Made by a program: the position numbers and the translations under genes
NCBI RefSeq assembly: GCF_014839805.1
Contig: NC_051134.1
Span: 10,323,170-10,387,169 of the forward strand
From: Manduca sexta
Taxonomy: Eukaryota; Arthropoda; Insecta; Lepidoptera; Sphingidae
DNA: 64,000 nucleotides
Reading direction: 5' to 3'
The notes under the pieces: model-generated
Told to the model about the DNA's origin: nothing
Databases searched by the model: none
The model's input: the letters and a program-made list of their open reading frames with translations, nothing else
Shown here: positions 1-12,164 of the stretch, piece after piece
How the letters are laid out: every line of letters starts with the position of its first letter
How positions within the stretch are numbered: position 1 is the first letter of the stretch

Positions 1-1079
1 TGTACTGCGCTGTCAGTTTTATACTGTCAACGTGAATTTGAAAACGGGGACACCGAAAACACCAGTTATTTGTGTCTAAATCTGAACATTACTACGTTAA
101 TGATTGCCAGGCTTTGGCGGATATTCTATAGACATGAACGTGCATATAAACTATTCGTTATAACGTAATCATTTGAACAACAAATAATTTTACTTATTTA
201 ACTAATATTTTTTATTCAATTTCCGGTTTACACTTAGACTCGAGTTTTTATATCATGAGCGCCATTCCATACACAACTACAAGCTGCCAATATTGACTAT
301 ACTAAAGTCAGTTTGAATGGATATCAGTTCAAATCAGTTGAACACAGTGAAAGTAAGGAATGCCAAATCTAGTAGGTAGTACATATTATATCGATGTTGC
401 ACAGGTTATTAATAAAATTCTAAATACCAGAATAACTTATGCTTTTGTGCTAAACACATTTTGATGAAATTCAATACGGAGTAAGCTTAAGCCAAAAACT
501 CTTTTTTTTTAAAAGCTAGTTAAGAAAACATTGTTATTTTAAATTTAATATGATGTTATTCTTTTTTATGCATTTACAAACAAATTAGCATAAATAAACT
601 GGTAGACATTACTATATATGAAATATCTCATGTCTCTTATAAAATAAGATTTCACTTGTAGAAAACGTCGTAGCAAATTCTTTGTAACGCAGAAGAAAAT
701 AATAGTTTCCCAGACGTTTTTATACAAGCCGAGAAGGCTCGCTACATCTCGTTATATTTATTAAAAACGAAATAGCAACCGTATTTTTCGGGCTAGCTAC
801 AACTTAGCTACCATATTTATTACAAAGCGGGCTGTCTAAGTACATAATATCTAATCTAACTTATACTGCTAAAATTACTTTACTTTTAATATAAAAATGC
901 AAAAGTAAAAAGTTTGGAGGTTTGTTAGAAGTAAACGCAAAAATAACAGAATGGGTTAGTCCTGGACTAACGTATAGGCTATATTTTTTCCCGGTAATTG
1001 GCTTTCATATGAACTTATGATATTTTAAATTAAATTCTTTAATAAGTGACTCTGGCGTCTTACAGATCATGCTGTGGAT
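1..1079. other. AT-rich non-coding DNA
   Basis: No gene is seen. Positions 306-405 resemble 26010-26105 (shared GCCAAATCTAGTA and ATATCGATG blocks), so a low-copy repeat is present in both places. Confidence 0.5.
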
Positions 1080-1115
1080 TTCTGTTCACGCGGACGAAGC
1101 CGCGAGCAACTGCTA
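1080..1115 (+). repeat. Family F tail fragment
   Basis: The block GCGGACGAAGCCGCGAGCAA is the common lepidopteran element end also seen near 6721, 25480 (inverted), 30272 and 32040. Confidence 0.5.
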
Positions 1116-1117
1116 AT

Positions 1118-1252
1118 ATAACACAATAAATTGTGCCCGATATGGCGATAGGCTTGCCCCCTATCACATCATGGGACGGAACACACTTGGCGAAAAGTGG
1201 GGGCCTTGGTTGCGCCCCTTCGGGAATGAATGCGTGATAATGTGTTTGTCCC
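1118..1252 (+). mobile_element. SINE family A, 3' part
   Basis: It carries the family A body TTGTGCCCGATATGGCGATAGG, CCTATCACATCATGGGACGG and CGTGATAATGTGTTTG. The tRNA-like head is missing. Confidence 0.75.
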
Positions 1253-1594
1253 CACTGCACCTTATGGTAAGTGGAAAGGGGTCCAATAGAACGTCGACTG
1301 ACGAGAGATGATTACCTCTCGGCATCGACTTAATTATGCCGACCTGTTGGAACCGGATATACACAGGCTAATCTCGGAACGCGACACACTTATGTGGCTG
1401 GTCCAATAGAAAATCAAAGATGATTATCCGTTGGCAGTCGACACAATTATGCCGGCCTGTTAGAACCGGATATACACAGGCTGATCCCGGAACGCGACGC
1501 ACTCACGTGAGCCACTATGGCGTGTTTTAACGCCCTGTGTACGGTAGTGGCTATCCGGGCGGATATAAAATATATCCTACCGCCAGACTTAATG
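1253..1594 (+). repeat. Family C repeat with an internal tandem duplication
   Basis: A first family C segment runs from CCACTGCACC to about 1398. The element then restarts at GGTCCAATAGAA and continues to the normal end CGGATATAAAATATATCC. The repeated unit is roughly 130 bp. Confidence 0.8.
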
Positions 1595-1974
1595 TACAAT
1601 AAAGAGTTAAAAAAATAGGCGTCGTTTTTCAACACATATGGCTTCTTAACAACCGAAATAAAACACCCAATCTATTGTATGACTTATCTAACTCAGCAAC
1701 TTCACCATTACGCGTCGAGTGACGGCTGGCGTAAATTTAGTTTTGAGGGCTTCCAACTTAAGTGACATCAGAACTTGTACTATTATATCAAACTTGTTTT
1801 TACTACTTTTCCCGCTTAGTAAACGAAACTTATATATTATTTATGTTTTCCGAGTGATTTTTTATGCAGTGTTTTAAAAGTTGGTCAAATCTCGGTAGAT
1901 GTTTATGGTAGCTGGATGGAAGTTTTGTGTAAATTTCACCATAGTAAATAAGAACAATCGTTCGCACATACGCC
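1595..1974. other. Non-coding, nothing recognised
   Basis: AT-rich DNA without a supported gene or repeat. Confidence 0.4.
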
Positions 1975-2160
1975 TTTCTTCACGAATGAGTAGGCAGAGG
2001 TGCAACAGGTGCACCAACTTTCCGCCGTGTGTATTCTGTCCCATGATGTGATAGGGGGCGAGCCTAACGCCATATCAGACACACATTCCAGACTCCGGGC
2101 TGACACTGAGTAGAAATATGTAACTGCCAGACCCAGGGCTCAACCGGGAACGAAATTAAA
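1975..2160 (-). mobile_element. SINE family A, nearly full body
   Basis: It reads as the reverse of family A: GTAGGCAGAGGTGCAAC, CCCATGATGTGATAGGGGGC, then the AGACTCCGGGCTGACACTGAG block and a decayed tRNA-like head near 2140. Confidence 0.75.
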
Positions 2161-2552
2161 ATTATAAAGAATAAAAAGTAAGTAGTCAAGTGATTTCGTA
2201 TTAATCCTATACGGATAAATATTAAAATAATTATAATTCCACATACTATATACGTTCTTATATCATTATAATCTACAGACTTTTATCTGAACCACCATTC
2301 GCATGTTACCTAAATCTAAGCTCCCGTTCCAAAATGTTTCATATATGTATATTCGTTTTGGCACATCACCAAAACCAGTGCACCTATTCTGACTGGATTT
2401 TTGTAGCCTGTAATCTAATCCAGATTTAATCCATAAAAAATATTTTACACATTCAACGCCACGGTCAATACTAGTTATAATAAAAAGCAAAGAGATTAAA
2501 CACTATAGTTAGAACAGACATAAGGACCAAATCTGTGCTCCAAAACTGATTA

Positions 2553-2797
2553 ATAATAATATTAATAATAATATCAGCCCTGTATTATATACTTGCCCAC
2601 TGCTGAGCACGGGCCTCCTCTACTACTGAGAGGGATTAGGCCTTAGTCCACCACGCTGGCCTAGTGCGGATTGGTAGACTTCACACACCTTCGAAATTCC
2701 TATAGAGAACTTCTCAGATGTGCAGGTTTCCTCACGATGTTTTCCTTCACCGTTAAAGCGAACGATAAATTCACAAAGAATACACACTGTACACACA
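2553..2797 (-). mobile_element. SINE family B, 5'-truncated, with target-site duplication
   Basis: It has an (ATT)n-type tail at 2553-2575, the body CAGCCCTGTATTATATACTT, and the GCTGGCCTAGTGCGGATTGG and CCTCACGATGTTTTCCTTCA blocks. The tRNA-like head is missing. The direct repeat CCAAAACTGATTA flanks it exactly at 2540-2552 and 2798-2810. Confidence 0.9.
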
Positions 2798-2879
2798 CCA
2801 AAACTGATTACCAATTGATAATAAGTTGTTGTCTTATATGAAAAAGCCGAGTGACAAGATGTCACAGCGTCCTTAGATA

Positions 2880-3630
2880 TTAATTAAAATAATATATTTA
2901 CAGAAAGTATGCTAATATGTGCATTAAAAACGAGCAAATCACAATATGGAAAAAAATATGAAGTATTTCGCATTGGTGTTTTACTATTTCACAGTAGATT
3001 AAGTAACCATCGTATGAGCACCAAATTTTTATATGACAATCTTGCCAATGTCCACTCTATACAAGTGGCGTAAGATAGAATTTTCTGAAAAGGAACTCTA
3101 CACAACATATAGGTACTATTATGCATAAATGTGGTCTTCAAATCGTTCTAATGATAATTAGATTCTACATAAATCCTAAATAAAGGGAAGCCGGCAGAAA
3201 ACGGCTCATATGGACCGTCCGCCACTGCTCTATACAATCTCAAAACTCTTTGATATAAACACATAAAACAAAACATAATTCACACGACAATTACGACAAC
3301 ATGGTCATTTACTTAGCCACTCTAGTACAAAGGAAATAAAAACTTTTAACAGGAGAGGCGTCTCGGCCCGCTACGCTGGCCTGTCATTAACTCTGAAGGG
3401 CAAAAGTACCTTTAATTTGACCCATAAAATTTTCCTATTCATAGTTAAAATTAAATAAAGTTAGTCTTTAATTATGTGATGATTTGAAGTCGTGTTGACG
3501 TTCAATAAACACTTATTGATGGTTAATCAATAATGTTTATAGCAAAAAGAAATTATTGAGTATTTTATGGTAAATAATATTGGAAAGGACGTTGGTTGTT
3601 TTTCGACAAGTTTGTGACTTAGTAACATCA
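2880..3630. other. Non-coding, nothing recognised
   Basis: AT-rich DNA with no supported gene or repeat before the family D copy. Confidence 0.4.
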
Positions 3631-3636
3631 ACTAGT

Positions 3637-3955
3637 ACTTTTTTATTGCTTTAATGACGAAACGAGCTTTCCGTTCGCCTGATGATAAGATATACGACCG
3701 CCCGAAAACAGTTAAAACACTACCCAACACCTTGAATCACAAAATATTGTTTGGTATTCTACTGCGCTCGCCATCCTAAGACATGAGATTTATAGTCTTA
3801 TTATGTTCAGTAGTTACAATGTGTACAATCTCCTTCAGACCGGAACACACCAGTGACTACATACTGCTGCTTAGCGGCAGAAGTAGACGTTGCATTGTTA
3901 CCTACCCAAGTGAACTCTCACATATGAGAGACTTACCACCAATAAACGTACTGTA
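3637..3955 (+). repeat. Family D repeat, near full length
   Basis: It starts in a T-run then ATGACGAAACGAGC, passes CTGCGCTCGCCATCCTAAGA and GTGACTACATACTGCTGC, and ends after the CTCTCACATATGAGAG hairpin with CTTACCACCAATAAA. Confidence 0.8.
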
Positions 3956-4094
3956 CTTAATATACTTATAATCAGGCAGCGTATTCATCACATTATCTAG
4001 CATAACTCTTGACACGGCAATGCAGTGTCTGATAGTCGGTAAGAATTCATTCTGTCAATAATGCTAATAAATATGTACGTATATTTTTTATGAA

Positions 4095-4290
4095 CTGTTT
4101 CGGTGGAATAGTGGTATTACGGTACGACTGCAGTGAGGTCTCGGATTCGATCCCCGGGTCGGGCAGTGATATTGGATTTTTCTACTCAGTGTCAGCCTGA
4201 AAGCTCTTCCCCTATCACATAATGGGACGAAATATACACGGCGGAAAATGGATGCACCAGTTGCGTCTCTGCCTACCCCTTTGTAGAAGG
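4095..4290 (+). mobile_element. SINE family A, degraded
   Basis: It has a tRNA-like head with a B-box-like GGATTCGATCCCCGGGTCGG, then TTTTTCTACTCAGTGTCAG and CCTATCACATAATGGGACG. The middle is partly deleted. Confidence 0.75.
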
Positions 4291-4437
4291 CTTCAGAGAC
4301 GTATTTTAATGAAAAACAACACATCGAAGTATTCTTCCAGTGAGTTTTTATAGTCATATTGTTTGAAAAATATTTTTTTATTTCTTATTCTTTTGCCAAA
4401 ATACATATGTACATAGTACCTATAGTAAGTCACTATT

Positions 4438-4580
4438 GGAATTTTGAGGGTGTGTGAAGTCTACCAATCCGCACTAGGCCAGCGTGGTGGACTTACACCT
4501 AATCCCTTTCAGTAGTAAAGGAGGTCCGTACCCAGCAGTAGTACTGTATACAATACAGGGCTGATATCATTTATTATTAT
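4438..4580 (+). mobile_element. SINE family B, 3' half
   Basis: It begins at GGAATTTTGAGGGTGTGTGA and ends ATACAGGGCTGATATCATTT plus an ATT-rich tail. It is 5'-truncated. Confidence 0.8.
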
Positions 4581-4589
4581 TTTATACAT

Positions 4590-5160
4590 AGAAACATACG
4601 TCTAACCTCGCAAAACATTCCGAAAAACCTAACATGATTATAACAAAAAGGAATAACGGGTCGAATAAATTTGAAACAAAACAAGACGGGCGTGTGAAAA
4701 ATACCCAGCTATTTTTATTTGAATCCGTGTTTTTCTGTTACATCGTCAGTGAAAATTTCTCTTGTAACAAGATTAGCTGTAATTTGCTTATTCTCCGTCT
4801 TTTACGGATTATATTAAATCGTTTTCTTGTCCATTCAGTTTTGTCTTTAATTTGAACCAATTTTGTTTCGCAATGGTAATTGTAAGTGGGTCAGAATGGT
4901 GTGGTTGTTTAGTGAATTTACTAGACAATATGATATCCGTGTTGTCTATATATGCCAAGCAATATGCAGGGTGACAGCAACAATGCTTTCCTTCGAAGTA
5001 ACATTGTAGCTGGTGGAATTAGTGGAAACTATGTGACCTTATAGTGTTGTTACTTAAGGAATCTCTGTCTTATAATATTATGTTTAGAGGCAATAGTGAC
5101 ATTGGTCACTACTACCATCACAAAGCTTGTTTATCAAATTTTATATAAAAATATTTATAT
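4590..5160. other. Non-coding, nothing recognised
   Basis: A 73-codon + frame at 4634 shows no domain, and no splice or codon evidence supports it. Confidence 0.4.
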
Positions 5161-5164
5161 AAAA

Positions 5165-5265
5165 CAGGCCAGCATAATTGTAGCAATTGGCGAAGGATAT
5201 CCTTCTCTTATCAGCCATTAATCGACTCTATCGGGACTCTACTCCACTCACCATCACTGCCCGTT
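5165..5265 (-). repeat. Family C, strongly diverged
   Basis: GGCCAGCATAATTGTAGCAA and ACTCTACTCCACTCACCATC align with the reverse of the family C 5' half. The central hairpin is eroded. Confidence 0.6.
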
Positions 5266-5754
5266 CAAAAAAATATCTATATAGTAAACATATTACCATA
5301 CAGAGTTATAATTTTGCATTAACCCACAATCCAGCTGAAGTGGGACTCCCGCTCGTGAGAAGTTTTAAAAGGGTTGAAATATATTCTGTAATATACACTT
5401 AGGGCCTAACAAGCGTCAATCCCACCCTAACAAGGCCCCGAGTTATTTGAGACGCTTTTATGAGTTACCTTAGCTTCAGTTATGTTTCGTACAATAAAAC
5501 TTTAGAAAATGTAGGCTGAATTGAAATTTAAAAACTCGCGGTATTTGTATAAAGCATTATAATAGAGTAAAATAATGAGGTTAAGTTAATGTATATTTTT
5601 AGTGAACTATTTTATAATTTTACACAATATTTATGTAGGATATAATTTACCAAAAACCATTAACACTAATGGATTGTTTGTCAAAAAATTTAATACACAA
5701 AATGAGTTTTTCGTTTTATATGTACAACGAATGATGCGTACTATAAATATATTG

Positions 5755-5875
5755 CTGGAATTTGTGTCTGATATGGCGATAGACACGCCCCCTATCACAT
5801 CACGGGACGGTACACACTTAGCGAAAAGTGTTGTGCCTCTGCATACCCCTGATAAGTGCGTGATGTGTTGGTTTT
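5755..5875 (+). mobile_element. SINE family A, 3' fragment
   Basis: It carries GATATGGCGATAGACACGCC, CCTATCACATCACGGGACGG and the 3' part GTGCGTGATGTGTTGG. Confidence 0.75.
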
Positions 5876-5879
5876 TATA

Positions 5880-7590
5880 AATAATTATGATACAATATTG
5901 TTTTCACATCAAATTATAACATCGCAAAACTAATTTTCATATTATATGTGGCCTTTATTACGCGTTACCCTTTTTAGCAAAAAGCAAGACACAAAGAACA
6001 TCACTGTCACTATCCCTTTACGAACAAAAATGCGAAGGCGATCTTGTATAGGCGAAAGCTTTTTGCACTTTCACACGCAGCTTTCACGGACGCTATACAA
6101 GGCCGTGTGTATACATGACGTCACAGGACGCCGCCCGCCGTACTTTTAACGGTCTGAACCCATTACCTCTCAGTTATGTAAATACTTTTACCTTATGTAC
6201 ATACCTTTACATAATGTTTGTTCAACACCACTTTTATGGGTACATTGTTTTTTTAAGATACTTTTTGTGACTTGAAACTTTTAGCTTGGCGCTTTTTTGT
6301 AATGGACTGTTTAGTTTATTTTCGTGTTACGGCTAGATAAATGGTTTGAGGGATTTCGCGTAAACATTTAAGATCAGTTCTTTTGAAATGTACGCTGAAA
6401 ATACTGCTTACGTAGTGACTTTTTTATCAAACCCTTATATTGTAAAACTTTGCACTATAGTAAAATTAAAACACGAATATCATTGAGATTGCAAAATGAA
6501 ATACTTTTAAAAGCTAAATACCTACATGGTATTTTGCTTTGTCACATTTTATTTCAGATTCTTACTTTGAAAGCAAAAGTGATCTCGAAACATCTGTATT
6601 TCCTTAGTACTTGCGATATAAATTTGGTACGCACATTAACTTGACTTCTGGGTTAACGAAGACGATACTTCTTAACTCATAAATAAGCGAAATAGAATTT
6701 TCTTTGAAAGGCGAAGTAGAATTTTAGGAGACGGAACCGCGAGCAAAAGGTAGTCAATAAAATAAATAAAAAATAAAATACTTTATTTATCACGTAGGCG
6801 AACAAAGTTGCACTTATGATACGTCAAAACAAAGAATAAGAATAATTATTATTTCTAAACAACTATTAAAATCACTTATATAACTATGGAGATTTTAAAT
6901 TAGGGATAAAGTTTATACAAAAGACTAGGTACAAACCGAAGTAACCAGCTCGGGCTGGCAAGTAGGGGGAAATAGAAGGGTAATATAACAATAACAGTAA
7001 GTAACCATGAACATCATTTTTTTTCCCAAAATTCTTCGATCCCTTGATCATAAAGATTTGTCCTTAAATCGATTCTAAAGCCCTATCTCTATGTTCTCAG
7101 CTCGTTAAGCATAATGACCTTAATCGCCTCACTAAAAGTGTCTAAAATCGATCATCATTGCTACTTAAATGGTATTAAGCAAAACGATTTGATGTTATTA
7201 TAATGGAGTTTTCTTCGATCTTATTTATGAGGTAAAAATATTCTCAAATGACAGTAATCTGTAAATTCTAGAAACATATAGACTAAAAAGCTTTTAATAT
7301 AAGTTTGAGTGAACCTTTTAGAACCCCTTAGTTTACGCGTACTTGAACTAATAATATTTAAGTTTTAAGTCAGACATTTTCTCAAGATTGAATAAAATAT
7401 ATCTTTAACTCTACATCTGTCTCCACTTTACGCTTTCTTTCGACTTACATAATAGCTTAAGATATACAAAAAGAAATAAAATTACCGAAAATTATTATAA
7501 TTTTATTATTTTGTTCATCAGTGGACATTCTGCGGCTGATGATGATGATTATAAACGTCGATCTTTCATAATTCTGTGCTATTGTCTTAG
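5880..7590. other. Non-coding DNA with one GC-richer patch
   Basis: 5940-6150 is GC-richer than its surroundings (includes TGACGTCACAGGACGCCGCC) but shows no gene. Around 6721-6750 is a family F tail (GGAACCGCGAGCAAAAGGTA). The rest is AT-rich and unrecognised. Confidence 0.4.
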
Positions 7591-7592
7591 GC

Positions 7593-7892
7593 CAGGGATG
7601 CCGAACCTTTAAAGGTTAATGTGTCATTATTTATAAAAAAAAATATGGCCTGAATCGTGACATCCGAGACCGCTTTTATCTATCTGAGTGCACCTTTTTA
7701 GCGATTTTTTCTATGACCCAAATATGTTGTTTTTTTTTTATCGGGGTTCAACAAAGTGGCTTCACTGCACCTGATGTTAAGCGAAGTGAAGAAAAAAAGA
7801 TATATATACAATGTTTGGCATAGTACTTTTGTGCGTGAATTATTTTGACTCGTGCAACCACTGGCAGGCGTGCCATTGGTTCGCCATCCCTG
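7593..7892. mobile_element. hAT-like non-autonomous element
   Basis: The termini CAGGGATGCCGAACC and GGTTCGCCATCCCTG form a 15-bp inverted repeat with one mismatch. The flanking octamers TCTTAGGC and CCTTAGCT are partly alike, as a decayed 8-bp duplication would be. The 300-bp interior has no transposase and carries a short family C-like piece (7760-7790). Confidence 0.65.
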
Positions 7893-7894
7893 CC

Positions 7895-8440
7895 TTAGCT
7901 TCCAAGTTCACTGTTAATTCTCCTGTACAAATCAAAATCGATTCCATTTAACATAAAGTTCATCAAAGACCAATTAAAGACTTTATGAATAATTCTGGTT
8001 TATTATAGTTGATTAACTTTTGCCTTTATTTACCTTCTTAAGCATTCATGAAATTGATTTACTGTTATTGATTTCAATAGTTTACTTTCGCTAATTTACA
8101 TCGAAATATTTATGTAGCTACGTGAAATTATAATAATAAAATAAAGTTTTATTTGGAAGCTCTTATACTAATCATACCCAAACTTGATGTACTGAAGAGC
8201 TAAACACTGACTCTCAAGATACGGGCTTGTCTAGTTTGAGAGCCAGGGTTAATTGATTATGTCAATCTAGAAATATTAGATTCTTTTACTATTGTAACAA
8301 CGTATTGTGAATCTTTGTTTTTCTATTTTCACATGGTAATATACCTAATCGTTAAGAATAAATAAGAATTAATATGTGTAAAATTCTTCTACCACATTGA
8401 GCTAAAACTGATTGTTACTCATCTTTCGCATCATTCTACA
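7895..8440. other. Non-coding, nothing recognised
   Basis: AT-rich; no supported gene or repeat. Confidence 0.4.
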
Positions 8441-8444
8441 TAAT

Positions 8445-8520
8445 TGTCGACTGCCGAGGGGTAATCATCTCTCGTTACTCGACCCCATTCCGCTTACCAT
8501 CATGTGCAGTGGAGTCACGG
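8445..8520 (-). repeat. Family C, 5' fragment
   Basis: GTCGACTGCCGAGGGGTAAT and CTTACCATCATGTGCAGTGG are the reverse of the family C hairpin and head. Confidence 0.75.
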
Positions 8521-8529
8521 CTGTACCTC

Positions 8530-10395
8530 AATAAAAAAAAAACACAAAGTAAGACCCCTGATTTTATGTCAATAAAAATATATAACGGATACTTTATTGG
8601 ATAACTTTCAGCAAAGGCATAATCTCATTAAAATATAAACATAATTTTTCTAAGCTAACATTGTTAGCTAATTTTCTCATTTATTATAAACGAAATGGAC
8701 TATGTTCGGCTCAAAGGAAACGCTGTAAAAGAAAAACGAATAAACCGGAAGTATAGAAGAAAATAACAATTTTTAACGCAATGATAATGTAGCCTCTAGC
8801 GGCTGACTTCAGAAGTTTTGAGAATGCCTTAAATATTGCAAGAAGTCAAAGTATATACAACACTTCTTCCCATTAACTGTCCTTCTTTGGGACTTCACAT
8901 TTTTACGATTATTCCAAAAGTACTCTTGGGAGTATCTTCTTATAGCGCTTGGTTTAAAGTACGAGCGACTGGTGGTAAAACTTTTGAAGAAAGTTCATAA
9001 GAATAAGTAAGAAAGCGTTGTTATTTTTAATAATAATAACTACGCGTTTAATTATTCAATTACTATATTATTAGTAATAATATAGTGATTAAATAATTAT
9101 ATCAAATATTATCTTTTATTTATTACGAAGGTCATTCATGTTTTTACAATTATAAAAAACATTAATATTATTTGTACGCAATATAAGAATAATTTCTGGT
9201 AATAAGATGTCAGACACGCTCAATATTGTCATCAGTAATGCTCAGTCAATGGTAACTGCTCATATAATCGACTTATATTTTGAATCAGTTGAAATACATC
9301 GAGTAATACAAACCATTATAACTATAACGACTAATACGAGACGCGTATCGAAGATCATTATTTATTTATTAGAAAACCAGTAGTTAACATATATTTTAAT
9401 AAATTACAAAATAAACTAAATATGAGGCCATTTACGGGTTTTCACTATAACGTAACAGATACTATTTAGAGGTTTAAATTACATTCTAAGTAAATTGTTA
9501 ATAATTGTGTATGTCGCCATTCCGTCGACCTACTTCGTAAAGAAAGGAAGGCTTAGCAACCGTCACACCGCAGTAATGCTTGGATTGAAGGGATCTATGT
9601 CAATTTTATCGTAAATTGTGTTAAAATTCTTGCTTGCTGCAATATGTAAGTATTTTCTCTAATTAGAGGCAGCTGATGGGACGTGAATGGGAGGAATAAA
9701 CCTAATTAATTTACTTAGAATTCTAAACGTCACCATGCTCAACAGAGCCGGTCAATCAATTTCAAAAATAGAGTACAATCAGCTATTTATATCCCGACTA
9801 TAATGTTCAGCTAAATCAGAACGGCATAATAAAAAATACTATCCGCTGTCGCTTATACCTCGCACCATTTGTTGGGTAGGCTTAAATTATAAATCAAGCG
9901 GACACAAACGCACCTGGGACAGTGGACTCGCGCAATAAAGCTGATGTTTATTCTACATCAGTGTTATAAGTTTGTCCCTTTATGTGGGGAAGATTATTGT
10001 AGTGTGTAAACGCGAAAAACTTTATGTAATTATCGCACTGTGGGTAGTTGGACAAATATACGACTTAAAATTAACTTTAAGTAGGTAGAAATATACTAAT
10101 TGCAATTAAATTTAAAATAACTTTATTTAAACACAGTTTTATAAAGTGTTATAATATAAATTATAGCGTAGGTTTTTTTCTACATTATTTTACCCATATT
10201 TTTATTTTTTATCAAAGAGCTGTTTTGTTTTAAATTTATAGCACTTTATGGACTGTAAGACTTAAGCTAGGATTCCTACTGATTGATCAAACTGTGATAA
10301 GCGCAGTGCCATAAAATGCCATCGACATAGCGCAGGTGTTTCCATGTACATGAACTCAAAATTTTTGATAAACCTCTGTCGATAAATTCGAATGT
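8530..10395. other. AT-rich non-coding DNA with a hairpin
   Basis: Nothing coding is recognised. A 24-nt-arm inverted repeat with a 3-nt loop lies at 9049-9099 (two non-Watson-Crick positions). Confidence 0.45.
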
Positions 10396-10397
10396 CT

Positions 10398-10640
10398 CGG
10401 TGGCGTATCTTTATTGCGTGCGCGGTTAGACCCGCTCCGAGATCTCTGGTTTGAGTCCCGGGTCGGGCAAAATTATGCAACCAAGGTTTTACTATTTAGT
10501 TGATTCGATATTGTTTTTTATGTTCAGTATCAGTCCGAAGTCTGGAAGTTGCGCCCCATACGGCAGTAGGCTTATCACATCTTGGGACGGAATACTCACA
10601 GTGAAAAGAGGGTACATTAGTTGCTGTTTTGTTTGTTTGC
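10398..10640 (+). mobile_element. SINE family A, full-length but diverged
   Basis: It has the head TCTCGGTGGCGTA, a B-box region GGTTTGAGTCCCGGGTCGGG, then CAGTATCAGTCCGAAGTCTGG, CTTATCACATCTTGGGACGG and GTGAAAAGAGGGT. Confidence 0.75.
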
Positions 10641-11019
10641 TATTTGCGTCTCCGAGGAAATTGTTTAAACATTACGTCAATTGTTTTTGTTCTTCAAAAT
10701 CACAAAGAAAATTACCCCAACTAATACAATTGAACAAAACGTTTCACCGGTAATTTTCAATACGTTACTTCGATAACTAGTTTAAAATGTCTGGAAAGGT
10801 ACACACCGGAACAATGAAACAAAGGCGCAACAAGCTTTTGTTGAACTCTTAATGAATTAGAAATTGCATACAATGAAACTAAGTTGCAATTGTTTCTTTA
10901 AAAATACGTTGTAAACGACGTAACCAGTGTTGATGTTTTTCTTTTATTAAGATTGTTTATTCCTTTTAATTTGAATGCGACTTGAGTATTTAATCTTGAC
11001 TGCGTCGATGATATTATTG

Positions 11020-11175
11020 TAATGCGTATATGATACGTGTACGACTACCGCGTTGTCGTCCTGAGGTCGAATCCCGGGTCGAGCCAAATAATAATTGTAA
11101 TGGGTTCTTCCATCTTAAAAATTACTCAATCGACCGGAGTCAGGATGTTGGCAAAGGAGAGCGTCATAGATTTAA
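11020..11175 (+). mobile_element. SINE family A, degraded
   Basis: GTACGACTACCGCG and GGTCGAATCCCGGGTCGAGC mark the tRNA-like head. The 3' body is barely recognisable (CCGGAGTCAGGATGTTGGC). Confidence 0.55.
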
Positions 11176-11307
11176 TTAGGTCTATCCAACGCGTATGAGC
11201 GTATGGACAAGATAAAAACAATTATATCCATATCAAATTTGAAGTGTGTAAGTCAAATAGATTTTAAGTGATGGTCGAAAGTGGGCCGAATGGAATCGTG
11301 TATTCAG

Positions 11308-11614
11308 TAACATTTTTTTTTTATTTCTTTGAATGACGAGACAAGCTTACCATTCGCTTGATGGTAAGCGATACGACCGTCCATAAACAATAGAAACACC
11401 ATCCGACACCTTTTTTACCTTGAATTCCAACGCGCTCGCTATCCTGAGACATGACATGTTAAGTCTCAGTATGTTCAGCCGTTACATTGGCTTCAATGTC
11501 CTTCAAACCGGAGCATAACAGTGACTACACACTGCTGCTTGGCGGCAGAAATAGACATTACGGTGGTACCTTTCCAGGCGAATTCTCACATACGAGAGAC
11601 CTACTACCAGTAAA
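11308..11614 (+). repeat. Family D repeat, near full length
   Basis: It begins with T-run TTTATTTCTTTGAATGACGA and ends CTCACATACGAGAGACCTAC. The terminal stem is retained with a base change in the loop or near it. Confidence 0.8.
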
Positions 11615-11619
11615 ACATA

Positions 11620-12005
11620 ACATGACGGACGTACTATTAAGCTCCTGAATTATAATAGGGTACCAATACTGGACACGGATCTCCCCTTCTAGGTACTTCT
11701 AACTGCGTGGTTATTCACGATAATCACTTACCAAGTTCCCTTCCTTCTAAAAAACCCATACATATTCTATTAACCACAGCAGCGTAGTAAATGATTTCTA
11801 AATACGCCGAACGTTCGCGTGATATGTCGGCGAAGGTAACGATCGATGTAAAGAATATTAGAAAATCAAAGAAACGGGAAAATACACTTGAAACTTTTAA
11901 TGGAGTCTGACCTGGAAGTGGAGAGGCTAGACTTATTAGGTTTTAAATAAACGTATACAATATAAGTATTCCTATAGGTAAACATTTTTATTACTTTGAA
12001 ATAAA
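11620..12005. other. Non-coding, nothing recognised
   Basis: No supported gene or repeat. Confidence 0.4.
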
Positions 12006-12009
12006 ACTA

Positions 12010-12160
12010 TTTTTCGCATTTTATCGTGGTTCCATCCTTCGTGGTCACGAGGTGGACTGGCTGGACCACGAAGACTGCTTTGAAACGTTAGGAGAAAATT
12101 ATAATATAATGACTGCTATAAAATCCGCAAAATAGATTCATTTCAAAATCAGAAATCATT
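12010..12160 (+). repeat. Family E repeat
   Basis: GACTGCTTTGAAACGTTAGG, then AGAAAATTATAATATAATGA and TAAAATCCGCAAAATAGATT match the family E order. Confidence 0.65.
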
Positions 12161-12164
12161 ATTT

